A stretch of 64,000 bases of DNA from Ascaphus truei (GCA_036426205.1 WSYH01001205.1:62001-126000); one strand, 5' to 3'. Counted from the stretch's first letter, positions 1 to 12,597 are shown. Notes: a model not told the origin generated them from the letters alone. Numbers and translations are program-made.

Positions 1-91
1 ATGACATTGTACTTCTCTACTGTAGCAGTATCACACTTTAATCAAATCACTGTACATTAACCACATTTGTCTCCGTCCATTTGTACTGTAC

Positions 92-400
92 ATGGCATGG
101 AACATGCCACTTACTAAACCGGCCTGCAGTTATGCATCCTGTATAGGATATATTGTGCAACTCAACACAGTACAGAAAAGAGGTCATCTCTACCTGACAA
201 CTGAGTATATCGCTACAAAATACCCATTCACGAAAACTCCCAAAAAGGCAGCAAAGAATTATATTTGTGCTACTTAAGAATGAATGATTGCTTAATTAGT
301 ATAGAGCATCCCGGCAAGAGGACGGGCACTGTACACTACACACGTCATGGGTGGTATGCTTAATTATGGCAACTTTCGAATGGCAATTTATGGCTCCAAC
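92..400 (+). pseudogene. Forkhead-domain pseudogene fragment, copy 1
   Basis: The open stretch at 92-277 begins the forkhead fold: KPACSYASCIGYIV corresponds to the KPPYSY helix 1 region, and YIATKYPF to the IYxxIxxxFPF region. After a frame change the text continues from about 279 with MNDCLISIEHPGKR, which matches the NDCFxKxPRxPGK recognition-helix and wing region. Frame changes and stops break it, and the WQNSIRHNL segment survives only as DNA similarity. It aligns with the copies at 13.45 kb and 26.3 kb, including upstream DNA. The Fox subfamily cannot be assigned. It is a pseudogene because no single frame covers the domain. The forkhead call is fairly firm only because three copies support each other. 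Confidence 0.6.
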
Positions 401-423
401 TGGGTACCTACTTCCACCCTAGT

Positions 424-1595
424 CAGGGCCGCCAACAGAATTTTTGGGGCCCAGGACAGACTTGAAGAATGGGGCCCCTGCTAATGTTATGACATAATCA
501 CATTCAGTGATAACTTTTCCCTCTCATGTCTCTCCTTTTAACCCCTTAGTGTCTTTCTATCTCACACACGTTCGTCATTCCGTCTTTCCCTCTCTCATGT
601 TTCTCCTTAGGTTTCTCTCTCCTCCTCCTCATCCTGTCTCTCTCTCTCCTCTCCCCAGCCTGTCTCTCTCTCTTCTCCCCCAGCCTGTCGCTCTCCCCTC
701 CCCACCTCTCCCCCCCCCCCCCCCCCCCACTCTCTCCCCCTCCTCCCCCCCCCAGTCTGTCACTCTCCTCTCCCTCCCCAGCCTACCTCTCTCCTTTTCC
801 CCTGCCCCCAGCCTGCCTCTCTCCTTTCCCCCCGCCCCCAGCCTCTCTCTCCTCTCCCCAGCCTGCCTCTCTCTGCTCTCTCCCCACTCCAGCATGTCCT
901 CTTACTCCCTCTCTCCCTCTCTCCCCCTCCATGTTTCTCTCCTCCATGTTTCTCTCCTCCATGTTTCTCTCCTCCCCATGATTGTCATCCTCCTCCCTGC
1001 ATTTTCTTTCCCCGTCATGTCTCTCTTTTCCCACATGTATTTCTATATGTGCTTTATTTTCTCAGTGTTTCTCTCTTCTTTTCTGTCTTCTTCCCTTTCA
1101 GGTCCGGTTTTCTCCCCGAGATTTAACCCTTCCCTCACCTTTCTCTCGGGTTGCAGTTTCACACACCACACACACGGTGTTGTCCTGCCCACCTACGGAG
1201 GCTCTGCAGAGGTAGGGATTCCCCTCTGTGCTTCCAGTTTCAGGGAATTAATGTGTGGGCAGCAGGGGGCCGAGCCCTCTTAAAACAGCGGGCCTGAGAC
1301 AGCAGTCTTGACTGTCCCCCCCTATTGGCGGCCCTGATCCTAGTACCTGCCTCCACTGAGTACATGCTCCCTCCAACAGCCACGGGGACCGGGGGAGGCC
1401 ATTTTTGCCCCTCCCCCCAAGCCTACCTCTCACCCCAAGCAGCAGCCGTGGGGATCGGGGGCAGGGGGAGCGCCAAATTGAACCCCACTGGGAACCGGCA
1501 GTGACCGGCAGCAGTGCCTGGCCAGAGGTCATGGGAAATTTTCAGTGCCGGCCGGGCCCCCCAGAACCCCCCAGACCCCCCTGTTGGTGGCCCTG
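424..1595. mobile_element. hAT-like DNA transposon, non-autonomous
   Basis: The left end is CAGGGCCGCCAACAG and the right end reads, on the complement, CAGGGCCACCAACAG: 14 of 15 terminal bases agree. The flanking octamers ACCCTAGT (416-423) and ACTGTAGT (1596-1603) match at 6 of 8 positions, as expected for an old 8-bp hAT target duplication. No transposase is visible. A second partial end (ctattggcggccctg) near 1321-1335 suggests nesting or internal duplication. The interior is mostly low-complexity pyrimidine DNA. Confidence 0.6.
535..1010. repeat. Polypyrimidine low-complexity tract
   Basis: The tract is a long CT/CCCC-rich run on the plus strand, with repeated ctctcctc, cccccagcctg and tccatgtttctctcc units. 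It is interior to the hAT-like element. Apparent long reading frames on both strands are composition artefacts rich in S, L and P, or in E, R and G. Confidence 0.85.
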
Positions 1596-1603
1596 ACTGT
1601 AGT

Positions 1604-2750
1604 CTGATTTAAAAAAAAATGTATACTTTAAAAATACAAACCAAGGTTGATACCAGTACTCCTAGAATGGAGAAGGTATGATTAGTGGACTAGGGGAATG
1701 GGTATATACAAAAATAATCTGAAATACACTGTATCCTGGTAGAGACAGTGGTCCAGAAAGTCCCCAGTTTCCATGCACTCAGACTCACAGATCAGAGATT
1801 ACCTGTATTAGCACTGTTGCAGGAAAAAGCGTAGATGTAAGCAATAATGTGAGAGCAATCTCAATGAATGATCTTGTTGCTAGAGAAACCCCAGATGGAC
1901 TCAATGCGTAATGGGTAGAATGAAAATAGATGGGGTAGAAGAATGACTCACAGACAGCGACACTGGATGTGGAGCAGTATACAGTATACCTGTGGTGGCT
2001 GTGTGAATTGAGAGGTTCTGTGAACAGAATGGCTCAATGGATCTATGTGTAGCAATGTACTTAGTATCAATCCAATACAAACTGACACAATGTATGATTG
2101 CAAGGAAGGATGCCTCTAGTGGTACGAGTGTGGTAAGACTGTAACTATCCTAAAGAAACAGTATTAATAGTGGTAGGATTAGTCCAGTGATTGGAAGTAA
2201 ACTGATTGGTCTGTAGCTCATAAGATTTTCTTTGCCTCCTTTCGTATGGATTAGGGTAACTCATTTTTTTCTGCTTTACTCTAAATGCAAGAGACTTGAT
2301 AAATACATTTTCTTACATTTCATGCACTGTACACGAAGATTGGTACCAAAAGAATTTTAAGTTACTTCAAACTTGTTTTTTCTTTTTATTTACACCAGTT
2401 AAATAATCTGAGAACAAAACATTTAATATGTGCATTTAACCGCTTGCTAAATTCTACTGTTATTACTCCTTAGATTTCATACTGTGGCAAATGGGGAAAT
2501 TCAATGCAAAATATCTTTATACATTGGCACTATTAAATATACTGTATCTCAGTTAAAACCAATTGCAGAACAACTATCATTGTCATTGATTTACATAGAT
2601 ATTTATATATTTTTTAAATAGTAACCTTTAAAACCATACTTAAGGATCTAAAAGATGTAATGTGATGGAGTATATTCAAGCAAAGATTTTTCCCCCTGTA
2701 TACTTTCAAGTACAGATGTGTTCAGACTTACTGTTTTCGGTCTGTGATTG
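1604..2750. other. No recognisable gene
   Basis: This is AT-rich unique-looking DNA. I see no coding similarity, only scattered TACAGTA or TACTGTA heptamers (for example 1980-1986 and 2540-2546). Confidence 0.5.
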
Positions 2751-2754
2751 TGTG

Positions 2755-2910
2755 CAGGTGCCAGTTAGTAGTGCAGCCATCTGCGATCATGGCCACGAAA
2801 ACAGAAAGTGTCCCGGGAGGATTAACTTTGCGGGTGTCCCTGCTTCTGAATGGGACCACCTGAGTGTTAATCCTGCCAGGCCAGTCATCTGTCTGTAAGA
2901 GCTGTGCAGA
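2755..2910 (+). repeat. Dispersed repeat, related to 8.14-8.29 kb
   Basis: The stretch contains gcagccatctgc, later gaatgggaccac and gttaatcctgcc. The block at about 8140-8290 has gcagcccccatctgc, gaatgggacacg and gttaattctt in the same order and spacing. The short open frames here are therefore repeat translations, not genes. The family is unknown to me. Confidence 0.5.
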
Positions 2911-3452
2911 GAGAAGCAGTGTTTCTATGTGTCCCCTCAAGCAGCTCTTAAAGCAATTCCTGCTATTTTCTTATTTAGGGTGTTCATTGATAGGCACATT
3001 GCCAATCTAGGTCCCCTTTGAGGTCTTGGGTAGGCACAGTGCCAATAAATGGATTTAATGGCTAGAGTTTGGGCATTTTATTTTTTATTGTAATGTATAT
3101 TTGATTATTGCAGAAAGGGTGGTGATAGACAGCACTCTGACCGGGAAACTAAGCAGGTTTGCAGGGTGCACGGAACAGGAGGGGACCCTTATTCCCCTCA
3201 CAAGTACTAACAAACCAAAATAGTACCAGCACTCTCTGTCTCTTAGCTAATGATACTGAAAAAAACCAATGGAGTGAATATGAATAATTTATTAAACTGA
3301 AATTCTAACAACAGTAGCCTATGTGTCAATGCAAAAATCAATGTCACATATGGGAAAAGTCAAAATGTAGGGGTTAAAGGGGAAAGAAGGAGAAGGGGAA
3401 AAAAACATGAAACAAAAGGAAAAAACCCCAAAATGGAAAAAGGAAAGCAAAC

Positions 3453-3503
3453 TAGGGGGGCAACGTTTCGAGGGGTGACCTCTTCATCTGGCCCATTCCC
3501 CCT
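3453..3503 (-). ncRNA. Hammerhead-ribozyme-like motif A, degenerate
   Basis: Read on the minus strand: stem I strand, CAGATGA (canonical CUGANGA with U4 changed to A), stem-loop GAGG-tcacc-CCTC, GAAA, then CGTT. The layout matches a minimal type I hammerhead. The U4 change probably removes activity. It is the mirror copy of the motif at 5.26 kb. Confidence 0.5.
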
Positions 3504-5259
3504 GGTCCCAAAGGTACTTCCCTAAGCCTTCCCTCCCCACTGTCAAAAATCACACACTCACTAAGCACACAATATATGTCATAAATCGTGCAGAGGACCG
3601 AGTGAAAACAACAGATATCAATCACTAAACTAAAGAACATGAATTATGCAAACGCAAAGTGTATATGTAGACATCCGTAGTCAAACAGTAAATGAATTAG
3701 AGCAAACCCTCTGTCCTCTGCTCCTCGTGCCCTGTGGAGTGGTTGGGAACTGCTCTTGCTGAATACACTGCTATAAATAGTAAGTGAAATAGCCGTCCCT
3801 CATGTTCCGGTGGGTGACGTCACTACCAGGGTCCTTCTCAGTGTGATGTCGACATGGCATGTCCAAAGCGCGCCTGCGCAAACTCCTCTCCTTCCCGGCT
3901 CGTGAGGAGTATTGCTGCGCATGCGTGGGATCCCGTTTAGACTGTCCTGTATGGGGTAACGTGCATCAATAAAGAGTTAGACCTGAGCAGCTATTTTTGA
4001 TTTTATTGTATTCACACTTCACCCCATGTGGTGTCGTTGGTCCTACCTATTTACCCACGTGGGTCCCGCTGTATACCCTCCCCACCAGACCTGCTCCAAT
4101 AGTCGATATGCTAGCGTTGCTCATTGTTCTTGAAGTATGGGTCAGGTGCTGTTAGGGTCAATGGCATATATGTGATCCATCCTGTCATCTTATGAGTCTC
4201 TACCTACCTTTAACCAGACCCTTGTCAGTGGGTGAGCTGGGGATTCCTTCATATCACTGCACATTTTGAGGTGTGGGGACTCATCTGTGGTTCTTAGGTA
4301 TACAGTAGGTGTCGTTTTTTAGCCTTTATTTATCCCTGGTATTTAGCCTTTTTATAGTAGGGGGATGTCTGTTCATTTGTAGCAACCTAGGTATATACCT
4401 TGGTTGTGTAGAAAGCCAGTGCATCAGAAAAAAACAAGCCCTGTTTGGCATAATAAACTGAGGTTTAGGATAAACTCCTTCAATGTAAGCATATAGCATA
4501 ACGAAGCCCTAATAGGGTTAGGGGACTAGTACCTAATGTCAGCGGCACCATAAGTGCCTTGGTTGCCTGTTACTGCTTTGATATTTATATGTGTCTTCTC
4601 TCTTGGGTTTGGGAGTCTCTACAGGAGCATCCAGTGTGTCTATGCAGCACTTTAGGTACCAGCAACATGTGTACGATCATTGCATTCTAGCAGTCTGCAT
4701 AGAAGTGTCTCGAGCATGTATTTTGAATCAGGACCCCGCGCATGCGCAGTGTGCGACCAGCAGCAGGATCACGTCTTCACAGACGCTGCTGCACGCTACC
4801 CCATACAGGACAGTCTAAACGGTCCCCGCGCATGCGCAGCAATACTCCTCACGAGCCGGGAAGGAGAGGAGTTTGCGCAGGCGCGCTTTGGACATGCCAC
4901 GTCGACATCACACTGAGAAGGACCCTGGTAGTGACGTCACCCACAGGAACATGAGGGACGGCTATTTCACTTACTATTTATAGCAGTGAATTCAGCAAGA
5001 GCAGTTCCCAACCACTCCACAGGGCACGAGGAGCAGAGGACAGAGGGTTTGCTCTAATTCATTTACTGTTTGACTACGGATGTCTACATATACACTTTGC
5101 ATTTGCATAATTCATGTTCTTTAGTTTAGTGATTGATATCTGTTGTTTTCACTCGGTCCTCTGCACGATTTATGACATATATTGTGTGCTTAGTGAGTGT
5201 GTGATTTTTGACAGTGGGGAGGGAAGGCTTAGGGAAGTACCTCTGGGACCCTTTGGGAC

Positions 5260-5312
5260 CAGGGGGAATGGGCCAGATGAAGAGGTCACCCCTCGAAACG
5301 TCGCCCCCCTAG
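5260..5312 (+). ncRNA. Hammerhead-ribozyme-like motif B, degenerate
   Basis: CAGATGA (5274-5280) is followed by stem II GAGG...CCTC, GAAA (5295-5298) and CGTC, giving a GUC cleavage triplet ending at 5302. Stem I is supported: GGGC before the core pairs with GCCC after the triplet, and AGGGGG further out can pair with CCCCCT across an internal loop. Only the U4-to-A core change departs from the consensus. Confidence 0.55.
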
Positions 5313-5569
5313 TTTGCTTTCCTTTTTCCATTTTGGGTTTTTTTCCTTTTGTTTCATGTTTTTTTCCCCTTCTCCTTCTTTCCCCTTTACCCCCTACATT
5401 TTGACTTTTCCCATGGTGACATTGATTTTTGCATTGACACATAGGCTACTGTTGTTAGAATTTCAGTTTATTAAATTATTCATATTCACTCCATTGGTTT
5501 TTTTCAGTATCATTAGCTAAGAGACAGAGAGTGCTGTCTATTTTGGTTTGTTTATATTTTATATTGTGT

Positions 5570-6190
5570 TATGCTTTTCATCGGGCAACATTCCTATTAG
5601 CCACATTTGGCTAATAGGACAGTTGCCAATTACTTTAGGGGGGAAGACTCTTGTTGGGGGGCTGGGTGGTAGGGGTAGTTCCCCCAATGAGCGTGGTTAG
5701 GCCTCTCAGGGTGGGTGGCTGGAGGGTTTAATCCCTTCTTTGTGTTAGCGGTTAGCCACTAAGGTAATTAAATGGGATTATGAATTTATTTTATTAAAGT
5801 TCAATATTGATTGCCAATGTGGCTATATAGGCTTTCCATTGAGAGGACCTAGTTATCCCCAGTGACAATCAATTATTTTTATATTTAAAATATCTTTTGA
5901 ATGTTCTTGTTTATTTGGTAAATTTGTGTATTTAATTTTTGTTAATGCCCAAACCCACTATTAGCTATATTTGGCTAATAGGGATATTGGACATTAATTT
6001 AGAGGGTGGGGGGGAATGTTTGTTTGGGGGTAGGGTTGGTGGGGGAATGGGGTAGTTGCCCTGGGAAGGGTGGTTATGTCTCTTGGGCGCGTGGCAATGG
6101 AAGAAGGGGTTAACCCCTTCATTACATTAGTGGTTAGACACAAAGGTAATAAAGGGGTTTATTAATTTATTTTTATTTTGTACAGTAAGT
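5570..6190. repeat. Satellite-like repeat, two diverged units
   Basis: Two units share the order: short palindrome (ttagccacatttggctaat and ttagctatatttggctaat), a G-rich stretch ending in gggtggt, ggttaggcctctc or ggttatgtctctt, then gcggttagccactaaggtaat or tggttagacacaaaggtaat. Units of the same family, in reverse, occur at 23.8, 40.2 and 41.5 kb. Confidence 0.6.
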
Positions 6191-6214
6191 TTTGCATAGT
6201 CTGTCCTGCCCATT

Positions 6215-6740
6215 GATGACATTGATGCCCAAATATGGGCTTCTACTGTATGTCATGAGGGGTAATACTAGAGGACCATATTCGGTCATCTACATCATCA
6301 AAGGGGTTGGAGAGGACATTTAAATTATTTAAATGTCCTGTCCAACCCCCCAGATGACATAGATGACTAAATGTGGCTCTCTAGTATTCCCCATCATGAC
6401 GTAGAAAAAGCGGTGCTTTTTTATAAAATATTTTATTTTACATAGTTTTGAATCAGGGGGCCTCCAGAGTTGAACAACATTAATGTAAGCTCTGGGAACC
6501 CCTTGCTTCCGGAGATACAGACCTATGTAGGAGGGGGGCATTAAACTCTCTGTAATGGGCCAATAGGAATCTGTGACATAGTCTGGGGCTTCTTCCTATT
6601 GGCCCACATTACGCTGAACATTTAAACTTCCAGAGATACTGGCACCCCATAAGGAGGTGTGTATCTCTGGAAGCAGGGGGTTCCTAGAGCTGAAATTAAT
6701 GGGGTTCAGCTCTTGAAACCCCCTGCTTCAAAACCTATGT
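6215..6740. repeat. Chain of imperfect palindromes
   Basis: The first palindrome is centred near 6335, on gacatttaaattatttaaatgtc, with arms reaching roughly 6225-6415. A second spans about 6440-6740: gcttccggagatacagac pairs with gtgtatctctggaagc. The first is related to the palindrome at 8.40-8.58 kb. The nearby short open frames are not genes. Confidence 0.65.
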
Positions 6741-6749
6741 CAATAAAAA

Positions 6750-8130
6750 TGATAAAAAGCACAGAAATTGCTCCTTTTAGGAGCTGCTCGGGAAGACACA
6801 GAGAGAGACTGATCATCTCTGGGACTCTTTTGTGCTGTTCTTACAGACTGGCTGGCCCGTTAGAATTAACGCTGCAGGGGTCCTGCTTTAATCCTCCTGG
6901 GCTTCAAAATGTACTGTTATCGGGGCCGCATATTTCGGCGTGTTGGTCTAGTGCACCAAAAACAGTAAGTCTGGTCACATCAGTAAATACTTAATATCTA
7001 GTTAGGGCCAAAATGTAAACTCTGTGGAATAAAAATAGCTACCGCATGAAACTGTATGAAGATGGATATTCAGTGACTGTGAGATATTACTATTCCGCGA
7101 GTAAGTATTTGGCACAGGATTGTTTTGTTTGTGTGTCCTTGAATGTTGCAATTACCACTGACAGACTGTCACCTGTTACAAATATATGTTTACTTACAGA
7201 AACGGAAATCCATTTCTTTTGAAAAGTCTTATTTCACACTGGCTGAGCAGATACCCAAAACACTGACATATTTTTAATAATGGAAAAGTACATTGGGGCA
7301 TAAAATACACATGAGCACTCTACAATCTAACAGAACACCGAGTAACAGTACAGAGTATCAGCAGTAATGTCAATTAGCTGAAAAATGGTTTTGGCTCTTA
7401 TTCAATATGCTGTGAAGTTACTTATTGTGCTGAAGAAGAGTCCATCCAAAGAGGTAAAATACTGTATTTTTCCGCTTTACAACAAATCGAAAAAGGGCAT
7501 CCCTAGAAGGTGTCTTATGGCATAGCACCTTACTAAATATGGCCCAAAACCTGGTTACATAATCACCTGTTACAAGTCCTCAGCTTCTCTCTCTGTTTCC
7601 AATGTTTTCAATTTTTCTTTCTCATTCCCAGTCTCTATCCAATATCAAATGGCTGCATTTTAATTAACTAAAATGAGTTTATATCACCGGGAAGGTTTGA
7701 AGACAGAATAACATACAGTACAAGGATGACACTTCCAATTATGTATTTAAAATGTAAGGACGAAATATGCTGGGGGGACATATACTTTAATTTTAATGTA
7801 TGAACCTGTGTTAATGCATTACTATATATTTCCTTAAAAATGCACGGTATGTAAGAATTAATTAAGGACTGAATGGGGAGGCACTGTAATTTCCCATTGG
7901 TGGAGGAATTACTGGACTTAAATTACTTAGTCATAAATACATTGAGAATTATTTTCCAATGCGGCATTTGCTAAGCATAATTTAAATAGCCTGCAATTGC
8001 TTTTTCAAATGGCGTCTTAGTTGCACAAGTTGAAAAGGGTTTTTATATAAATTAACTAATGTAACCTTTATTTGTATACAGATATAGCCAGACTTACTGT
8101 CTATGTGGCCACTGAGAAAAATGAGGAGAC
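6750..8130. other. No recognisable gene
   Basis: This is AT-rich DNA. I see no protein similarity, and only heptamer footprints at 7460-7466 and 7714-7720. Confidence 0.5.
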
Positions 8131-8134
8131 CCGA

Positions 8135-8300
8135 GGCCTAAATGCAGCCCCCATCTGCAGCCACAAGGACAGCGTCTTGCGGCCCAGAAGGTTTAATGGT
8201 GCAGGGTTCTCTGATTTTGAATGGGACACGACAGGGTTAATTCTTTACTTGTTGGGCCATCCTGCAGGGAGAGAATACCACTATTCACTTTTCAGATGAT
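8135..8300 (+). repeat. Dispersed repeat, related to 2.75-2.91 kb
   Basis: This is the partner of the 2.75 kb copy, with the same order of short conserved words (gcagccccc, gaatgggacacg, gttaattctt). The two differ by many substitutions and small gaps. Confidence 0.5.
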
Positions 8301-8399
8301 CTGCACAGCCGTGTCCAGTCCCTGTCTGCAGCCGCCTTTGCCTGCCACCTGGATTCATGTCCCCCACACGCTGAAGGTAAGGCAGACTGTCCCTCCCTG

Positions 8400-8582
8400 G
8401 ATCTATATGCCCTTATATGGGTCACTACATCATGAGGGGAGGCTATATGGCCATATTTGGTCACCTACATCATCAAGGGTGCTGGACAGGAATAGCACTG
8501 TCCAGCCCCCTTGATGATATAGATGACCAAATATGGCCAAATAGTCTCCCACATGAGGTAGAGCCCCAAATAAGGGCATCTA
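8400..8582. repeat. Imperfect palindrome
   Basis: tgcccttatatgggtcac at the left pairs with the complement of ccccaaataagggca at the right, and catcatcaagggtgctggaca pairs with tgtccagcccccttgatgat around a short loop. It is the same family as the first palindrome at 6.2-6.4 kb. Confidence 0.65.
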
Positions 8583-9148
8583 CATAATCCAAGAAGAGGA
8601 AAATACATGAGAATGTTCACAATTTAGTGTTAGGACCTGCATTGTAGTCATGCCTTGGCGTGCAGGCTTACAATGCTTTGGCACACTGGGCTTCTCTGAT
8701 GCGGTGAGCGCCAGAAGCTGGGCACATTTCGGTACTCCCCGACGTCACAGAGAATGAAACACTGTCCAGGTCAGAAGATGCCTAGCAGACCATTCAAATG
8801 AATGGGCTATAAGGGGCCATAATTATTAAGCAGTGCTGGAAAGTAGAGTAGCACAGCTGCCTAAATGTGCCCTTTTATATTTTCATATATTTTATACACT
8901 TAACATTCATAGAAAGCTGTCACATTTTGTTTCCTACAATATATGCTAAGTACATCAGACTGAGAAGCAATCAAAGAAATAAACAGTTTTTTTTTTGTGA
9001 GTACTATTGTATTCAATAACTCTTAGCACATCTTTAATTTCATGCAAGATTTATACCATGGCCTAATACATTCTGTAAGCAACTATATCGGGGAATCCAA
9101 CACACACGGAAGGGCTACAGTGAGTTTGTGAGAGTGGTCAATCTGAGC

Positions 9149-9341
9149 GGTTATTTACTAAAATATCTGGCTGCAAAACTGGGGCAAAGTGAGTGCAAAG
9201 AATTGCACCCGATTTACCAAAGGAAAAATATCCTGCTGCCTTCAGGTTGATTTTGTTTTCTTATGATTATTATGGTTCAGTTTCTTGCACTGTTTTTTTG
9301 CCAACGTTTTGCAGCCACAAGACTTTAGTAAATAGACCATT
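9149..9341. mobile_element. Foldback MITE-like element
   Basis: The left end ttatttactaaaatatctgg..ctgcaaaac and the right end gttttgcagcc..ctttagtaaatagacc are inverted copies. The element is about 190 bp and non-coding. The superfamily is not determined. Confidence 0.55.
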
Positions 9342-9344
9342 TAA

Positions 9345-11930
9345 CTGGTTACATGTTGGTGACTAATGCAAATATAAAAACAAACAGACACACCTTTACA
9401 TCATTCCCTAGCATAGAATCTAAAAAGAAAGGGGAGACTAATAGTGGGCTGATCAACATGCAGGACGACAATTTGCAGAAGGTATAATCTCCTCATCTAT
9501 ATTAATGGCAGACGTTGTGGGAAACGGTTTGTAGTAGACTCCTGGGGAAACAGATTTTACAGCTCTGGCTAAAAACATTGTCTTAATCCCTGTAATTATG
9601 TTGGTCAAGATTTATCACTTTAGACACTATTTTACTGCGTGGGTTGAATTGCAAGTCAGAAGTTAGACAGCAGACTCACACTATAAAATGTATCCCCACC
9701 TACAGTAGTATGTGACTTGTCATGATAAGTCATTGGTCCATCTCATCATGAGTCTGGCTGAAACAGACACGTGACCTGCTCGTGGAGCGTGCTAAGCATT
9801 TTTAACAAATTCCTATTGGCTTCTCTTTGGCTCTAGGGAGTCCTTGAATGTGCAATAAATCAAATTAAGACTTTATCGGGTCAATTTCCATATCAATAAT
9901 CTCATTTTTCAACATGTAACTCTCTTTTTTTTAACTTCCAACTATGTTGGTTTTGAAGTTAATTAATTAGGTTTTAATAAGATATTTTCATTATGCTGAA
10001 ACTCTATAGATCCAAATGAGCCTGCCATACACGTAGAAGATAATCTATGGACAAAATAGTTAAAATAACTGCCAGAAGATTAGTATTTAGAAAGATATGC
10101 AAACACACTCCGATCTGATTTTTTTATTTAATTAACTTTGATAATAGCCTATTACTGCCAAACTCACGGAGGGAGATTAATCAATGTAAAGAAAGGGCAA
10201 ATAGAGCTTTGAACTTTTCTGGATAACAATTGGTGACAAATATAGATTAACTCTCTCTTACATTTGATGCAAACGCAAGCAGAACATGGAGAAGTTAGCA
10301 GTTTAATAAATAACCACCAAAGATAAGTACTTAGATCTAACTGTTAGAGATGGGTGGACTGGTCCAAACCCCTTCTCTTCTCTTCTTACACTGCTAGAGC
10401 TGATGCCCAGAGTAGCAGAGTTTATGGGATCTAATCCTGTTGGGTCTGACACTAGTCCAGTGATAACTCTTAGGTGTCTTAGGTTTGTCAAGTCAATACA
10501 GTTCTTAAGGACAGACGTTTATGAAGCGTGAGGTATGACTCATTTAAATATACTTGGAAATAACTATGAGCATATCTCCTAGGGTACCTTCAGACGCGCT
10601 CCTTTTTCCGCACAGGCATCTCTCCTCTTCCTCGTATTGTAAAAAAATCTGTTGGTTGGATTTTTATTGATATAAAAAAAAAACCTCCCACCAGATTTGA
10701 CTTTTTGAGACTGATCACCGGAATTCCACGACTGGAAGGAACAGGCCAATTCGTGTCCAATTCAAATTCCAAGCAAGAACTCACCCACTGTGAGATGGAT
10801 GTCTTTCCTTTGTACAGTATTTTACTTTGAAAAATGCCACTGGCCAGTTAGTCACCCCTAGTACTACAAATGTAGCAGCTGTTTTTGCCCCCATTAAGAC
10901 AGGACAGTGTGACATTCATGGCATGATATTTAATGCAAGATTTAATGCGGCTAAACCAACTGATGCCTAGCAGTGCAACACTGTCTACTGCATAGCTCCA
11001 AGGTATATCTATTTGGTTGATCTTAGCCACAATAAGGCCTAGTACTAATTACTATGTATGACCTTTTTATTGGTGCCACCAAATATTACAATCAAATATT
11101 TTTGGTGCAAGTTCTAACTACTGAATATTTGTATATTTCTATGCAAAACACTGCAGGTGTAAGGGGGGATGTGTTATTCAGTGACATACAATATTGCTGA
11201 TCGGCACTACCTCACAAAAAAACTCTAATTTACAGTACATGAATGAATAGCCCACTGTTGGCAAAATACAAAAACAGATATGATTACCATTGCTGGAAAC
11301 CTATTTATCTCATTCTCTTCCCACCACCCTATGAAGTTTTCCCCTATTTCTCTTACCTATTCCACTTGTTAATCTCAGATCTTTCTTAGCACTATACTAA
11401 AAATAATGATGACAGGTGTGGAAACCAATGAAAAGCTCGGTTGTTCCAATCATTTCTAAGAATCTTTTTGTTGTCCATAGTCACTTTGCAGAATCTTTAT
11501 AATAAAACGTTTTCTGTCGCTTATCAGTAGCTTGCTTTATTAACAAGAAGCTGGGCCAGGTTGACCAATCAGTAATTAATCAAATTAGACATTATTTGAG
11601 ATAACATGTCCAATCAATATTCCTAATTTATTTTATTTTCATTGTTAAACACATCTGACTCTTATTATACTGTAATCAGTCACAGCCAAGGTCTTTCATA
11701 CAGGTACAAAGTATATTGATATTAAATGTCTTAATCGTCACTGCACATAAGGAACAAAAATAATTATATTTCATTTATGAACAGCCCTAATACAGGTCCC
11801 ATAAAATAAATAATACATCATTTACAAACGTGAACATAAAGTATGTATATCAAGCTTCCAAAATATGGGTTTAGACGCAGAGTAAAAATAAAAGTAGTTT
11901 TGCTTGGATCTTACTAGCCAGATGAGGTTA
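9345..11930. other. No recognisable gene or repeat
   Basis: This is AT-rich, complex DNA without repeats I recognise. It could be intronic or intergenic. Open frames on both strands are short and lack any family resemblance. Confidence 0.4.
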
Positions 11931-12107
11931 CACTAAGCCAGACTTGCCTGAGGTTTGATACTGAGAAGATGGAAAAGAGCAGCAGAAGAGATGAAAAATT
12001 GTATACTTCCCATAATATATAGCAAGAGAAAAAGAGGGTGGCAGGGGAACACTACAAAAACAAGTTACGCGGCATGATTGAATACAAAACCCATACGCCA
12101 GGCATAA

Positions 12108-12156
12108 AGTCCTCTAACGCGTTTCACACCAAATGGTGCTTCGTCAAAGAGTGACT
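12108..12156 (-). ncRNA. Hammerhead-ribozyme-like motif C
   Basis: On the minus strand: stem I strand AGTCACTCT, TTGACGA (canonical CUGACGA with C3 changed to U), stem II GCACC-attt-GGTGT, GAAA, palindromic ACGCGT, then AGAGGACT. The two stem I strands pair with one bulged base. All hammerhead parts are present, with one core change. It lies in a repeat remnant of about 11.94-12.2 kb whose ends I could not define. Confidence 0.6.
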
Positions 12157-12597
12157 AGAGCTTGCATTGTCTGCCCTTAGGTAGTAGTGTGCTGGTGACC
12201 AGGTGGATAAGTTGTGTAAAGATAAGAGTCAGCCGCAACTGGGAACACTATGTATCAAAAATCATGATCCGCCCGGAGCACACCACTCGAGGGGAAATAG
12301 TTACAAAGAACACACAGTGTCATATTATACAATTGAATAGTTAAAAACATTTCTACACATAGAATGTAACAATGTGTTTTAAAAGTACAAGTGCCTGTAG
12401 TTGTATGTCCCCTGCAAGACCTTGTATTCATTGGCACAGTAGTGGCAAAACCACATAACCATATTAAGGATAGAAACTGAAAAAATAATAAATGTTGCAA
12501 TAATCACCATATAAATAGTGGTTCCACTGGCAAACCAATATGTTTAATAACAGAATACATAAATAAATAAATCTGGGTTAAGTGCGTCTAACAAATA

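Larger units (their letters stand above)
3209..5555. mobile_element. Long inverted-repeat element with hammerhead-like motifs
   Basis: The left arm (about 3209-3967) and right arm (about 4795-5555) are near-identical reverse complements of about 750 bp, around an 830-bp spacer. Each arm carries a hammerhead-like motif, a TGACGTCA palindrome (3815-3822 and 4932-4939) and an NRF1-like GCGCATGCG site. A single diverged arm of the same family lies at 29.7-30.5 kb. No transposase or reverse transcriptase is visible. The two arms could be one foldback element or two head-to-head insertions. No target duplication was identified. The predicted peptides in the two arms are mirror translations of the repeat. 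Confidence 0.75.

Noticed and set aside
507..1283. Long open frame of 258 codons
   Set aside because: It is a translation of a CT-rich low-complexity tract inside a hAT-like element, dominated by S, P and L. The complement also has open frames.
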